From GCA-2705445 sp002705445 (GTDB lineage: Bacteria > Pseudomonadota > Gammaproteobacteria > Poriferisulfidales > GCA-002705445), in NCBI GenBank assembly GCA_045561235.1, contig JBJKYB010000002.1, positions 1 through 64,000 on the forward strand: a DNA stretch of 64,000 nt, given 5' to 3'. Position numbers and translations under genes: made by a program. The notes beneath the pieces were generated by a model. The model was not told where the DNA came from. It searched no databases and saw only the letters and a program-made list of their open reading frames with translations. Below, piece after piece: positions 33,554-42,261 of the stretch; within the stretch, counting starts at the first letter, position 1, and each line of letters starts with the position of its first letter.

Positions 33554-34882
33554 CTATATATTTATAATTTCCCCTTTAAGAGATCTATTACTTAATTCAG
33601 TAATTTTAACATCAATAATTTTACCAATTAAATTTTTGTTTCCTGGAACTGAGATTAATTTATTATTTCTTGTTCTTCCTAACACCATATTATTATATTT
33701 TGAAGATATCGATTCAACTAAAATCTCCTCTTTACAGCCAACTATTAATTTTGATTTATTTTTTGATAACTTGTTTATAGTTTGCTTCAGAAAATTAAGT
33801 CTTTCTTTTTTCTCTTCCATACTAACATCATCCTTTAGCATAGAAGCTGGAGTTCCTGGTCTTTTGCTATATATAAAACTATATGATTGATCAAATTTTA
33901 AATCTTTTATCACATCAATAGTTTTTAAGAAGTCTTCTTCAGTTTCTCCAGGAAATCCAACAATAAAATCGGAAGAAAAAGTAATGTCTGGTCGAGCTTC
34001 TAAAAGTTTTCTTATCACTGACTTATACTCTAATACTGTATAGCCTCTTTTCATAGCTGATAATATTCTATCAGAACCGCTCTGAATTGGTAAGTGTAAG
34101 TGACTTACTAATTGTGGTATTTTTTTATATGCTTGATATATTTGCTCATCAAAATTATTTGGATGCGAAGTAGTATACCTTATTCTTTTAATTTTTTTAT
34201 TTCTGGCAATATAAAATAGTAATAATCCAAAATTAACAATATTTCCATCTTCATCTTTATAAAAATATGCATTTACATTTTGACCAAGCAAAGTTATTTC
34301 TTTAGTACCATTATCGGTAAGGCTATCAATTTCTCTTAAAATATCTTTTAATGGCCTGCTAACTTCAGTCCCTCTTGTATAGGGCACAACACAATAAGAA
34401 CAATATTTACTGCATCCCTCCATTATTGTGACAAACTCAGAAAACTTTGATTCTGTGGAAGTTGGAAGATTATCAAATTTTTCAATTAAAGGAAAATCAA
34501 CATCAACTATTGTGTTCTTTGAGCTCAATGATTCTTTATAAATTTTTGGAAGTCGATGAATAGTTTGTGGGCCAATAACCATATCTACATAGGGAGCTCT
34601 TTTTGAAATATTGTCACTTTCCTGCGATGCAACGCAGCCCGTGACACCAATAACAAGCCCTGGTTTATTATTTTTTAATTTTCTCCATTTTCCTAATAAA
34701 GAAAATACTTTTTCCTGAGCTTTTTCTCTGATTGAACATGTGTTTACAATTAAGATGTCAGCGTCCTCTTTAACACGTGTGAATTCAAACTTCATTTCGT
34801 TAGAAAGTAAATCTTTCATTTTATCACTGTCATATTCATTCATTTGACAGCCCTGCGTTTCGATATAATATTTTTTTTTCAT
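33554..34882 (-). CDS. miaB: tRNA-2-methylthio-N6-dimethylallyladenosine synthase MiaB
   Basis: A 442-residue radical-SAM methylthiotransferase acting on i6A37 of tRNAs that read UNN codons. The N-terminal MTTase domain shows three cluster cysteines (ETQGCQMNEYDSD, VNTCSIREKA and VTGCVASQE). The radical-SAM motif is EGCSKYCSYCVVPYTRG near residue 155, and a C-terminal TRAM domain follows. It shares 1 bp with the WecA-like gene upstream and leads the phoH-ybeY-corC-lnt run. Confidence 0.97.
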   Translation of the reverse strand: MKKKYYIETQGCQMNEYDSDKMKDLLSNEMKFEFTRVKEDADILIVNTCSIREKAQEKVFSLLGKWRKLKNNKPGLVIGVTGCVASQESDNISKRAPYVDMVIGPQTIHRLPKIYKESLSSKNTIVDVDFPLIEKFDNLPTSTESKFSEFVTIMEGCSKYCSYCVVPYTRGTEVSRPLKDILREIDSLTDNGTKEITLLGQNVNAYFYKDEDGNIVNFGLLLFYIARNKKIKRIRYTTSHPNNFDEQIYQAYKKIPQLVSHLHLPIQSGSDRILSAMKRGYTVLEYKSVIRKLLEARPDITFSSDFIVGFPGETEEDFLKTIDVIKDLKFDQSYSFIYSKRPGTPASMLKDDVSMEEKKERLNFLKQTINKLSKNKSKLIVGCKEEILVESISSKYNNMVLGRTRNNKLISVPGNKNLIGKIIDVKITELSNRSLKGEIINI

Positions 34883-35910
34883 TAATTTTTATTTTGTTCT
34901 AGACCTGCACCAATTTTAATTAGATAAAACAATAAAGGCAAGTAAGCTACTATAGTAATAACAATATGATAACTCATGTAGGTATTAGATAACAATGCCA
35001 ATGGAAAAACCCAAACCATATTTATTATAATCATCCACTTTATTGTAAATAAATGAGAATTTTTTTTTATCGTAATTATATGAAACGCATGAGTCAAATG
35101 AGGATGTGCAATATTCCTTTTTGTTACTATTCTAACTAACAATGTATAACTTGCATCTGCAATAAAAATTGAAAGTAAAATCAACCATGTATAAATACTC
35201 AAAATTGATTCTGAAGCACTAAAAAAAATATAAAAAGCTATTATGCATCCAAGTGAAACACTTCCAGTATCTCCCATGAAGATTTTTGCAGGATACCAAT
35301 TTCTTATCAAGAAACCAAGGTTCGCAGCACCAAGCCCAGCCAAGTACATATAAGTAAAGCTGTTGGGATTATTATTATATGCTAATAATGATGCTGCCAA
35401 TGATATGAAAATACATTCAAGAGATGCATAACCATCAATACCGTCCATAAAGTTATATAAATTCATCAACCACATTGATAAAATTACTGAAAGAATAATA
35501 ATTAGTAATGCTGATTGTCTTGTGTATGAATCAACATCAAAAAACATATCATTATTTACTTGAAAATAATAAATGATAAGTGATGCCGTAAAAAATTGAG
35601 TAAAAAGTCTTAACAATATATTTACATTTTTGAAATCATCAATTAAGCAGATTGTGATTATTGGAGATATAACAATTATTAAAATTAAAAAAATATCAGA
35701 ATCAATAGTAACAAATATGCTTAAAAGATAAATAAAAATCAAGTACGAAAATAAAATTGCCAGCCCCCCTGATGTTGGTACTGGTTTTTTATGGCTACTC
35801 CTAACATTCGGCTTATCTATAAATATAGAATATTTTAAAAATAATTTCTCCAAAAATAATGTAAAAGCAAAAGATATTAAGATGGTTATTAATAATAAAG
35901 TTAGTAGCAT
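34882..35910 (-). CDS. WecA/MraY-family undecaprenyl-phosphate sugar-1-phosphate transferase
   Basis: A 342-residue polytopic membrane enzyme with about ten helices. Family motifs are DKPNVRSSHKKPVPTSGG, CLIDDFKN, LYNFMDGIDGYASLE, IFMGDTGSVSLG, and the sugar-site loop HPHLTHAFHI. It transfers a sugar-1-phosphate from a UDP-sugar to undecaprenyl phosphate, starting surface-polysaccharide synthesis. It is more like WecA/WbpL than MraY in the motif spacing. The donor sugar is unknown. No other polysaccharide genes are adjacent. It lies 25 bp after ssb. Confidence 0.88.
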   Translation of the reverse strand: MLLTLLLITILISFAFTLFLEKLFLKYSIFIDKPNVRSSHKKPVPTSGGLAILFSYLIFIYLLSIFVTIDSDIFLILIIVISPIITICLIDDFKNVNILLRLFTQFFTASLIIYYFQVNNDMFFDVDSYTRQSALLIIILSVILSMWLMNLYNFMDGIDGYASLECIFISLAASLLAYNNNPNSFTYMYLAGLGAANLGFLIRNWYPAKIFMGDTGSVSLGCIIAFYIFFSASESILSIYTWLILLSIFIADASYTLLVRIVTKRNIAHPHLTHAFHIITIKKNSHLFTIKWMIIINMVWVFPLALLSNTYMSYHIVITIVAYLPLLFYLIKIGAGLEQNKN

Positions 35911-35935
35911 TTAAAATTTAAATTTTAATACATTA

Positions 35936-36376
35936 TTAAAATGGAATATCATCTTCAAAATCATCTGAGTTTGAACTTTGTGAAGTATTATTTTTATCCT
36001 GGTTCATATCATCTGAAAATTGATTATTTCCTTGGTTAGATGATCCAGAACCACTTATAAAATTAAAAGATTCACCTATTATATCTGTTGAAAATCTTTC
36101 AATACCATCTTTTTCATATTTACTTGTTTGCAATCTACCCTCTATATAGAGTTGTTGTCCTTTCTTTAAATACTGATCTATAACCTCTGCACTTCTACCA
36201 AAAAATACTACCCTGTGCCATTCGGTTTTTTCTTTTTTCTCCCCAGACCCTTTGTCGGTCCAATTCATGGATGTAGCTATACTTAATCTACAAGAAGTTA
36301 CGCCTGAAGGAGATGATCTTAATTCTGGGTCGGCACCCAAATTTCCTAAAATTATAACTTTATTTACGCCAGCCAT
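35936..36376 (-). CDS. ssb: Single-stranded DNA-binding protein
   Basis: A 146-residue tetramerising OB-fold SSB. The start MAGVNKVIILGNLGADPELR and the stretch EKTEWHRVVFFGRSAEVIDQYLKKGQQLYIEGRLQT are canonical. A Gln/Asn/Ser-rich linker leads to the acidic partner-docking tip DDFEDDIPF. A GGAG-type ribosome site precedes the ATG. It is divergent from uvrA, a frequent pairing in proteobacteria, with a 114-bp AT-rich intergenic region containing TATAAT-like boxes. Confidence 0.97.
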   Translation of the reverse strand: MAGVNKVIILGNLGADPELRSSPSGVTSCRLSIATSMNWTDKGSGEKKEKTEWHRVVFFGRSAEVIDQYLKKGQQLYIEGRLQTSKYEKDGIERFSTDIIGESFNFISGSGSSNQGNNQFSDDMNQDKNNTSQSSNSDDFEDDIPF

Positions 36377-36490
36377 TCAAAATCTCCTATAATTTATTAT
36401 ACATTATTCATATATTTGAAATTAATACTATACCTTTTAATTTAGTAGATATATTCTAGTTAGTTGGTCTTACAATAATATCATATGTAA

Positions 36491-39301
36491 ATGCAGAATA
36501 TAGTAATTAAGGGCGCAAGAAGCCATAATTTAAAAAATATTGATATAACCATACCAAGAGACAAGTTAATAGTAATAACTGGTTTGTCAGGTTCTGGTAA
36601 ATCTACATTAGCATTCGACACTATCTTTGCTGAGGGCCAAAGAAGGTATGTTGAATCATTGTCTGCATATGCAAGACAATTTCTCACTAGAATGGAAAGA
36701 CCTGAAGTTGATCATATAGAAGGCTTGTCTCCTGCAATATCGATAGAGCAAAAAACGACTTCGCATAATCCTAGATCAACTGTCGGAACAATTACGGAAA
36801 TTCATGATTATTTAAGATTACTTTTTGCAAGAGCTGGGGAACCTAGATGTCCAATACATGGGGATAGTTTAGAAGGCAAATCAGCTTCAGAAATTGTAGA
36901 GGACATCTACGAAAAATATGATGATAATGAGTCATTAATAATACTTACACCCTTGGTTAACAATAGAAAAGGAGAACACAAAAATATCATAGAAGATGTT
37001 AAAGCGAGAGGATTTGTAAGACTCAGAATAAATAATGTTATTTATAATATTTCAGAGCTTCCGAAAATAGATCCAAAAAAAAATAATACAATAGAACTAG
37101 TTTTGGATCGCTTAAAATGTAATAAAACATCAAAAATAAGATTAACAGAATCAATAGAAACAGCTTTAAATTTTAAAAATGATACAGTTATCATTCACTC
37201 GCATGACCAAAAAAAAGATAAAAGCTATTCATCAAAATTTGCATGTCCAAAATGTGGGTATAGTATAAAAGAATTAGAGCCAAGGCTTTTTTCATTTAAT
37301 AGCCCAGTAGGTGCTTGTAAAGCATGTGATGGACTTGGTGTTAATCAATTTTTTGATGAAAATAAGATCGTAAATAAAGATCTTAGTTTAGCCTCAGGAT
37401 CTATAAAAGGCTGGGATAAAAGAAATGAGTTCTACTATCAAATTATTAAGTCCCTTTCTGAGCATTACAAATTTAATACAGATATACCATTTTCATCCTT
37501 AAGTAAAAAAATACAAAAAATTATTTTATATGGTACTGGAAACGAAGAAATAAAATTTATTTATTATAATAATAATGGAAAAAAAATTACTAAAATGCAA
37601 AGTTTTGAAGGTATTATTAGTAATTTTGAAAGAAGGTATAATAATACAGAATCGAATTTTGTAAGAGAAGAATTAAATAAATATCTTTCGAAGCAGGTTT
37701 GTGACGAATGTAACGGCACCAGATTGTGTGAAGACGCAAGAAACGTTTTTATTAATGATAAAAATATTACTGGTATCTCTTCTATGCCTATTGATGAATG
37801 TTTGAAGTTTTTTAAAAATATTTCTTTATCTGGTAAAAGAAAGAAAATTGCTGATAAACTTATTACTGAAATATCCTCAAGATTAAGTTTTTTAAATAAT
37901 GTGGGTTTAAATTATTTAAGCCTTGAAAGAAGCGCAGAAACTCTATCAGGAGGAGAAAACCAAAGAATTAGATTAGCTAGTCAAATTGGAGCAGGATTAG
38001 TTGGTGTTACTTACATTTTAGATGAGCCTTCTATTGGACTTCATCAGCGTGATAATGACAAATTAATTGAAACTTTATATAAATTAAGAGATTTGGGAAA
38101 TACTGTTATTGTTGTAGAACATGATGAATGTACCATTAGAGCAGCAGATTATGTGATAGATATAGGTCCAAGGGCAGGCGCGTACGGAGGTGAGATTATT
38201 GCAGAGGGTTCTCCTAAAGAAGTAGAAAAAAATAAAAATTCGATAACTGGATTATATTTGTCTGGTGAGAAAAAAATTTCAACTCCAGTTAAAAGGCTAA
38301 AGCCAAATTCTAAAAATTTAAGAATATCCAATGCATCCTCAAATAATTTAAAAAATATAAATGTTGATATACCAATAGGACTATTAACATGTGTAACAGG
38401 TGTATCAGGATCAGGAAAATCAACTCTAATTAATGAAACACTCTTTAAATATCTAAGTAATAAAATTAATAAAAATACTAATTATTATGGTGATGTTGAA
38501 ACCATAGAAGGATGGGAGCAATTTGATAAGATAATTGAAATTAATCAAAGTCCCATAGGAAGAACACCAAGATCAAATCCAGCAACATATACTGGTCTTT
38601 TTACTTTAATCAGAGATTTATTTGCAGCGACACAAGAATCTAGGTCCAGAGGATATAGCCCCGGAAGATTTAGCTTTAATGTTAAAGGAGGAAGATGCGA
38701 ATCATGTCATGGAGATGGCGTTATAAAAGTTGAAATGCACTTTTTGCCAGATATATATGTTCAATGCGATATTTGTAAAGGCAAAAGATACAATAATGCA
38801 ACCTTGGAAATATTATATAAAAATAAAAATATTTCAGAAGTATTAGATATGACGGTGGAAGAGGCGTATCAATTTTTTGATAGCGTCCCTACTATAAAGA
38901 GAAAATTAAAAACGCTAATTGATGTTGGTCTTTCATACATAAAAGTTGGGCAAAATGCTACAACACTTTCAGGTGGTGAAGCACAAAGAGTAAAACTTGC
39001 CAAAGAACTTTCAAAAAAAGATACAGGTAAAACTATATATATATTTGATGAACCAACTACAGGTCTTCATCTTCATGATGTTGATCAACTATTAAAAATT
39101 ATTTATAAATTGAGAGATAAAGGAAATACGATAATTATTATTGAACACAATCTAGATGTAATAAAAACAGCTGACTGGATAATTGACATGGGTCCAGAAG
39201 GCGGGATAAGAGGTGGCGATATTATTGCTCAAGGAACGCCAGAAACAATTTCAAAAAACAAAAATTCGTTTACAGGAAAATACTTAAAAAGTATATTATG
39301 A
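36491..39301 (+). CDS. uvrA: Excinuclease ABC subunit A
   Basis: A 936-residue ABC-type damage sensor of nucleotide excision repair. Two Walker A loops (GLSGSGKSTLAF and GVSGSGKSTLIN), two signature motifs (LSGGENQRIRLASQIG and LSGGEAQRVKLAKEL), and paired zinc modules (CPKCGYSIKELEPRLFSFN and CESCHGDGVIKVEMHFLPD with CDICKGKRY) are all present. Length equals the usual about 940. The last codons overlap the convergent rplQ stop by 6 bp, leaving no room for a separate terminator. Confidence 0.98.
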   Translation: MQNIVIKGARSHNLKNIDITIPRDKLIVITGLSGSGKSTLAFDTIFAEGQRRYVESLSAYARQFLTRMERPEVDHIEGLSPAISIEQKTTSHNPRSTVGTITEIHDYLRLLFARAGEPRCPIHGDSLEGKSASEIVEDIYEKYDDNESLIILTPLVNNRKGEHKNIIEDVKARGFVRLRINNVIYNISELPKIDPKKNNTIELVLDRLKCNKTSKIRLTESIETALNFKNDTVIIHSHDQKKDKSYSSKFACPKCGYSIKELEPRLFSFNSPVGACKACDGLGVNQFFDENKIVNKDLSLASGSIKGWDKRNEFYYQIIKSLSEHYKFNTDIPFSSLSKKIQKIILYGTGNEEIKFIYYNNNGKKITKMQSFEGIISNFERRYNNTESNFVREELNKYLSKQVCDECNGTRLCEDARNVFINDKNITGISSMPIDECLKFFKNISLSGKRKKIADKLITEISSRLSFLNNVGLNYLSLERSAETLSGGENQRIRLASQIGAGLVGVTYILDEPSIGLHQRDNDKLIETLYKLRDLGNTVIVVEHDECTIRAADYVIDIGPRAGAYGGEIIAEGSPKEVEKNKNSITGLYLSGEKKISTPVKRLKPNSKNLRISNASSNNLKNINVDIPIGLLTCVTGVSGSGKSTLINETLFKYLSNKINKNTNYYGDVETIEGWEQFDKIIEINQSPIGRTPRSNPATYTGLFTLIRDLFAATQESRSRGYSPGRFSFNVKGGRCESCHGDGVIKVEMHFLPDIYVQCDICKGKRYNNATLEILYKNKNISEVLDMTVEEAYQFFDSVPTIKRKLKTLIDVGLSYIKVGQNATTLSGGEAQRVKLAKELSKKDTGKTIYIFDEPTTGLHLHDVDQLLKIIYKLRDKGNTIIIIEHNLDVIKTADWIIDMGPEGGIRGGDIIAQGTPETISKNKNSFTGKYLKSIL

Positions 39302-39676
39302 TTCTTCTATAACTTCCTCTTTTTTGTCTACTAATTGAACAATAGCCATTGGGGCTTTATCACCTGCTCTGTAACCGCATTTTAATACTCTAAGGTAGCC
39401 ACCTGGTCTTTCTTTAAATCTTGGACCTAATTCATTAAAAAGCTTGGCCACAGCTTCTTTTGATCTTATGCGAGAAAAAACTATTCTTCTTTTTGCAACT
39501 GTATCAACTTTAGAGATAGTGATTAAGCGCTCGACAAAACCTCTTAGCTCTTTAGCTTTTGGTACTGTTGTTTTTATTTCCTCGTGCTCAATCAAAGAGG
39601 CCATCATATTTTTAAACATGGCAGCTCTATGTGATGAAGTTCTATTAAATTTTCTTCCAGAATATTTATGTCTCAA
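39296..39676 (-). CDS. rplQ: 50S ribosomal protein L17
   Basis: A 126-residue L17 near the exit tunnel. It starts MRHKYSGRKFNRTSSHRAAMFKNM, nearly invariant, followed by LIEHEEIKTTVPKAKELR. It is the last gene of the alpha operon, 9 bp after rpoA. The stop overlaps the convergent uvrA end. The tail VDKKEEVIEES is acidic. Confidence 0.97.
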   Translation of the reverse strand: MRHKYSGRKFNRTSSHRAAMFKNMMASLIEHEEIKTTVPKAKELRGFVERLITISKVDTVAKRRIVFSRIRSKEAVAKLFNELGPRFKERPGGYLRVLKCGYRAGDKAPMAIVQLVDKKEEVIEES

Positions 39677-39685
39677 TTTTATCTC

Positions 39686-40687
39686 CTAAAACTTCTTCAT
39701 CTGGTTGTCTTGGTCATTTAGGTTGCTTGGTGGCCAATTATCTAATTTCATTCCTAGACTCAAACCATATGTGCCTAGAATATCTTTAATTTCTGTGAGA
39801 GATTTTTTACCAAGATTTGGCGTTTTGAGTAATTCATTCTCACTACGTTGTATTAAATCTCCAATGTAATATACGTTTTCAGCTTTTAAACAATTTGCTG
39901 ATCTTACTGTTAACTCTAAGTCATCTACGGGCCTTAATAGATTTGGATCAATTTCAGCCTCTACTTCTTTTTGTTCTGTTTCTTCAATTGCTTTAAGATC
40001 AACAAATACTGAAACCTGATCATGAAGAATTGTCGCAGCTTCTCTTATACATGCTTCTGGATCAATGGTACCATCTGTTTCTAACTCAATAATCAACTTA
40101 TCTAAATCTGTTCTTTGCTCTACCCTTGCAGAATCTACTTTATAAGAAACTTTTTTTATTGGGCTATAGCTTGCATCAACTAATAAAGAGCCCATTTTTC
40201 TATTTGTGTCATTTAACCTTTGTCCTGCAGATGAATAGCCAATACCTTCACTTACTTCAATTTCCATGTTTAATTTTGATCCTTGTGTTGTAATATTTGC
40301 TATAACATGATCAGGATTTACTATTTCTATGTCACTTTTTAATTCAATATCTCCCGCAGTAACTGGACCAATACCGCTCTTGGATAAGCTCAAAGTTGCA
40401 GATGAGTTTCCGTTCATCTTAAATGAAATATCTTTTAAATTTAACATTATATCTATAACATCCTCTTGAATTCCTTCAATCGTACTGTATTCATGCTGCA
40501 CCCCATCAATTGAAACTTCAGTTACAGATGATCCTACTATTGAAGATAGCATTATTCTTCTTAGTGCACTTCCCAAAGTATGTCCAAAGCCTCTCTCTAA
40601 GGGCTCAAGCGTTACCTTAGTTGTATTTAAAGCTACATCCTCAATATTAACTATTCTTGGTTTTAATAAATTATTATAATTTGACAC
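39686..40687 (-). CDS. rpoA: RNA polymerase subunit alpha
   Basis: A 333-residue alpha subunit. The N-terminal dimerisation domain has LEPLERGFGHTLGSALRRIMLSS. The C-terminal DNA- and activator-binding domain has LRPVDDLELTVRSANCLKAEN and LLKTPNLGKKSLTEIKDIL, with the conserved Arg/Asn UP-element contacts. It lies between rpsD and rplQ in the alpha operon with short gaps, and length is normal. Confidence 0.98.
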   Translation of the reverse strand: MSNYNNLLKPRIVNIEDVALNTTKVTLEPLERGFGHTLGSALRRIMLSSIVGSSVTEVSIDGVQHEYSTIEGIQEDVIDIMLNLKDISFKMNGNSSATLSLSKSGIGPVTAGDIELKSDIEIVNPDHVIANITTQGSKLNMEIEVSEGIGYSSAGQRLNDTNRKMGSLLVDASYSPIKKVSYKVDSARVEQRTDLDKLIIELETDGTIDPEACIREAATILHDQVSVFVDLKAIEETEQKEVEAEIDPNLLRPVDDLELTVRSANCLKAENVYYIGDLIQRSENELLKTPNLGKKSLTEIKDILGTYGLSLGMKLDNWPPSNLNDQDNQMKKF

Positions 40688-40702
40688 AATATAATACCTC
40701 TT

Positions 40703-41326
40703 CTATTTAGAATATAATTCAACTACTAACGATTCATTTATATCTGAAGGTAAATCCATTCTTTCAGGTATAGACTTAAAAATTCCTTCCATTTTTTTAC
40801 TATCTACAGTGATCCACGGTGAAATTGCGCCTAACTGATCACTCATTGCCAGTGCATCTTTGATTCTTATTTGATTCTTTGACTTTTCTTTAATAGATAT
40901 CACATCATCAACTGATACCTGATAGGATGCAATATTAACTGTCATACCGTTTACTAAAACTGATTTATGACTAACAAGCTGTCTTGATTCTGCCCTTGTT
41001 ACACCGAATCCCATTCTATAAACAACATTATCTAATCTTCTTTCTAAAATTTTTAGAAGATTTTCTCCTGTTGAGCCATTTTGTCTAGCAGCTCTTTTAT
41101 AATATAATCTGAATTGCTTCTCAAGCACACCATAAATTCTTTTAAGTTTTTGTTTTTCTCTTAATTGAAGACCATAATCAGAAAGTCTAGGTTTTTTATC
41201 AGCATGGTGTCCAGGCTGAGAATCAATTTTACATTTTGAATCAAGCGCCCTACTTTTACTTTTAAGCAAAAGGTCAACTCCTTCTCTTCTCATCAATTTA
41301 CATTTTGGTCCGATATATCTTGCCAC
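40703..41326 (-). CDS. rpsD: 30S ribosomal protein S4
   Basis: A 207-residue primary 16S rRNA-binding protein. It has MARYIGPKCKLMRREG, the YGLQLREKQKLKRIYGVLEKQFR core, and the S4 domain LERRLDNVVYRMGFGVTRAESRQLVSHKSVLVNG. It lacks zinc cysteines, as usual for proteobacterial S4. S4 is the repressor of the alpha operon in E. coli, and the binding site there lies in the rpsM leader. Confidence 0.97.
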   Translation of the reverse strand: MARYIGPKCKLMRREGVDLLLKSKSRALDSKCKIDSQPGHHADKKPRLSDYGLQLREKQKLKRIYGVLEKQFRLYYKRAARQNGSTGENLLKILERRLDNVVYRMGFGVTRAESRQLVSHKSVLVNGMTVNIASYQVSVDDVISIKEKSKNQIRIKDALAMSDQLGAISPWITVDSKKMEGIFKSIPERMDLPSDINESLVVELYSK

Positions 41327-41329
41327 TTC

Positions 41330-41719
41330 TTACACTCTCCTTTTTTTTGGTGGTCTGCACCCATTATGGGGTATTGGAGTAACATCATTTATATCTGTAA
41401 TTTTGTAGCCAATGTTATTTAAAGCTCTAACTGCCGACTCTCTTCCAGGCCCCGGTCCTTTCACTAAAACCACTAAATTTTTTAAACCATATTCTTTAGC
41501 TAAATTTCCAGCTTTCTCAGCAGCAACTTGAGCTGCAAATGGAGTACTTTTTCGAGAACCTCTAAATCCTGATCCACCAGCAGTTGCCCAACATAAGGTA
41601 TTTCCTTGTCTATCTGTAATAGTAACTATTGTATTATTAAAAGTTGAATTAATTACAGCTATTCCGTCAGATACAACTTTTTTAGTTTTCTTTTTAGTTT
41701 TTAAATTTGCCTTTGCCAT
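41330..41719 (-). CDS. rpsK: 30S ribosomal protein S11
   Basis: A 129-residue platform protein. AVINSTFNNTIVTITDRQGNTL, SGFRGSRKSTPFAAQVAAE and the C-terminal DVTPIPHNGCRPPKKRRV are conserved nearly throughout bacteria. It is the second gene of the alpha operon, 13 bp after rpsM and 3 bp before rpsD. Confidence 0.98.
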   Translation of the reverse strand: MAKANLKTKKKTKKVVSDGIAVINSTFNNTIVTITDRQGNTLCWATAGGSGFRGSRKSTPFAAQVAAEKAGNLAKEYGLKNLVVLVKGPGPGRESAVRALNNIGYKITDINDVTPIPHNGCRPPKKRRV

Positions 41720-41732
41720 AAATAAATCCTAT

Positions 41733-42089
41733 TTATTTTCGTATTGCTTTTCTAGGGCCTTTCCTAGTTCTTGAATTATTTTTTGTTTTCTGTCCTCTTA
41801 ACGGGAGTCCTTTTCTATGTCTAATTCCTCTGTAAGTCCCGAGATCCATAAGTCTTTTTATGTTTAAAGTTACCTCTCTTCTAAGGTCACCTTCAATATT
41901 ATATTTCGCAACCTGCGTTCTTAATGTTTCTAATTCTGCTTCTGTTAATTCTTTAATTTTTGCAGACGGTTTAATATTAGAAACTTTGCAAATGTCTTTA
42001 GCTCTTGTTGCACCAATACCATAAATCCCCTGCAAAGCAATTACAGTATGCTTATTATCTGATACATTTATACCTGCTATTCTAGCCAT
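41733..42089 (-). CDS. rpsM: 30S ribosomal protein S13
   Basis: A 118-residue head protein contacting tRNA and L5. It starts MARIAGINVSDNKHTVIAL and includes IYGIGATRAKDIC, LNIKRLMDLGTYRGIRHRKGLP and the basic tail RTRKGPRKAIRK. It is the first gene of the alpha group. A possible promoter lies just upstream at 42114-42141, in the 58-bp gap after rpmJ. Confidence 0.97.
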   Translation of the reverse strand: MARIAGINVSDNKHTVIALQGIYGIGATRAKDICKVSNIKPSAKIKELTEAELETLRTQVAKYNIEGDLRREVTLNIKRLMDLGTYRGIRHRKGLPLRGQKTKNNSRTRKGPRKAIRK

Positions 42090-42113
42090 AAAATTTCTCG
42101 AAAAATGTTCTGT

Positions 42114-42141
42114 ATTCTAACAATATGGTTAATTTCTTCAA
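42114..42141 (-). promoter_or_regulatory. Candidate promoter for the alpha (rpsM) operon
   Basis: Minus-strand TTGAAG (42136-42141) and TAGAAT (42114-42119) are 16 bp apart, and TGT directly before the -10 forms an extended -10. It lies in the only sizeable gap between rpmJ and rpsM, so the alpha genes may be boosted separately from the spc genes. Confidence 0.4.
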
Positions 42142-42147
42142 TCATTA

Positions 42148-42261
42148 TTATCCCTGCCTTTGTTTATGTCTTGGATTTATACATATAACTCTGATCACCC
42201 TATTTCTTCTTATGATCTTGCAATTACGACATATTTTTTTAACTGATGCCCTTACTTTCAT
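42148..42261 (-). CDS. rpmJ: 50S ribosomal protein L36
   Basis: A 37-residue protein starting MKVRASVKKICRNCK and ending NPRHKQRQG. The C-x2-C and C-x4-H zinc ligands are present (ICRNCK and ICINPRH), so this is the zinc-binding form. The start overlaps the secY stop (ATGA at 42258-42261). Its position between secY and rpsM is the standard one. Confidence 0.95.
   Translation of the reverse strand: MKVRASVKKICRNCKIIRRNRVIRVICINPRHKQRQG

Noticed and set aside
36377..36490. Defined promoters for ssb and uvrA
   Set aside because: TATAAT and TACAAT boxes exist, but no acceptable -35 hexamer at 16-18 bp was found. In such AT-rich DNA the boxes alone are not convincing.
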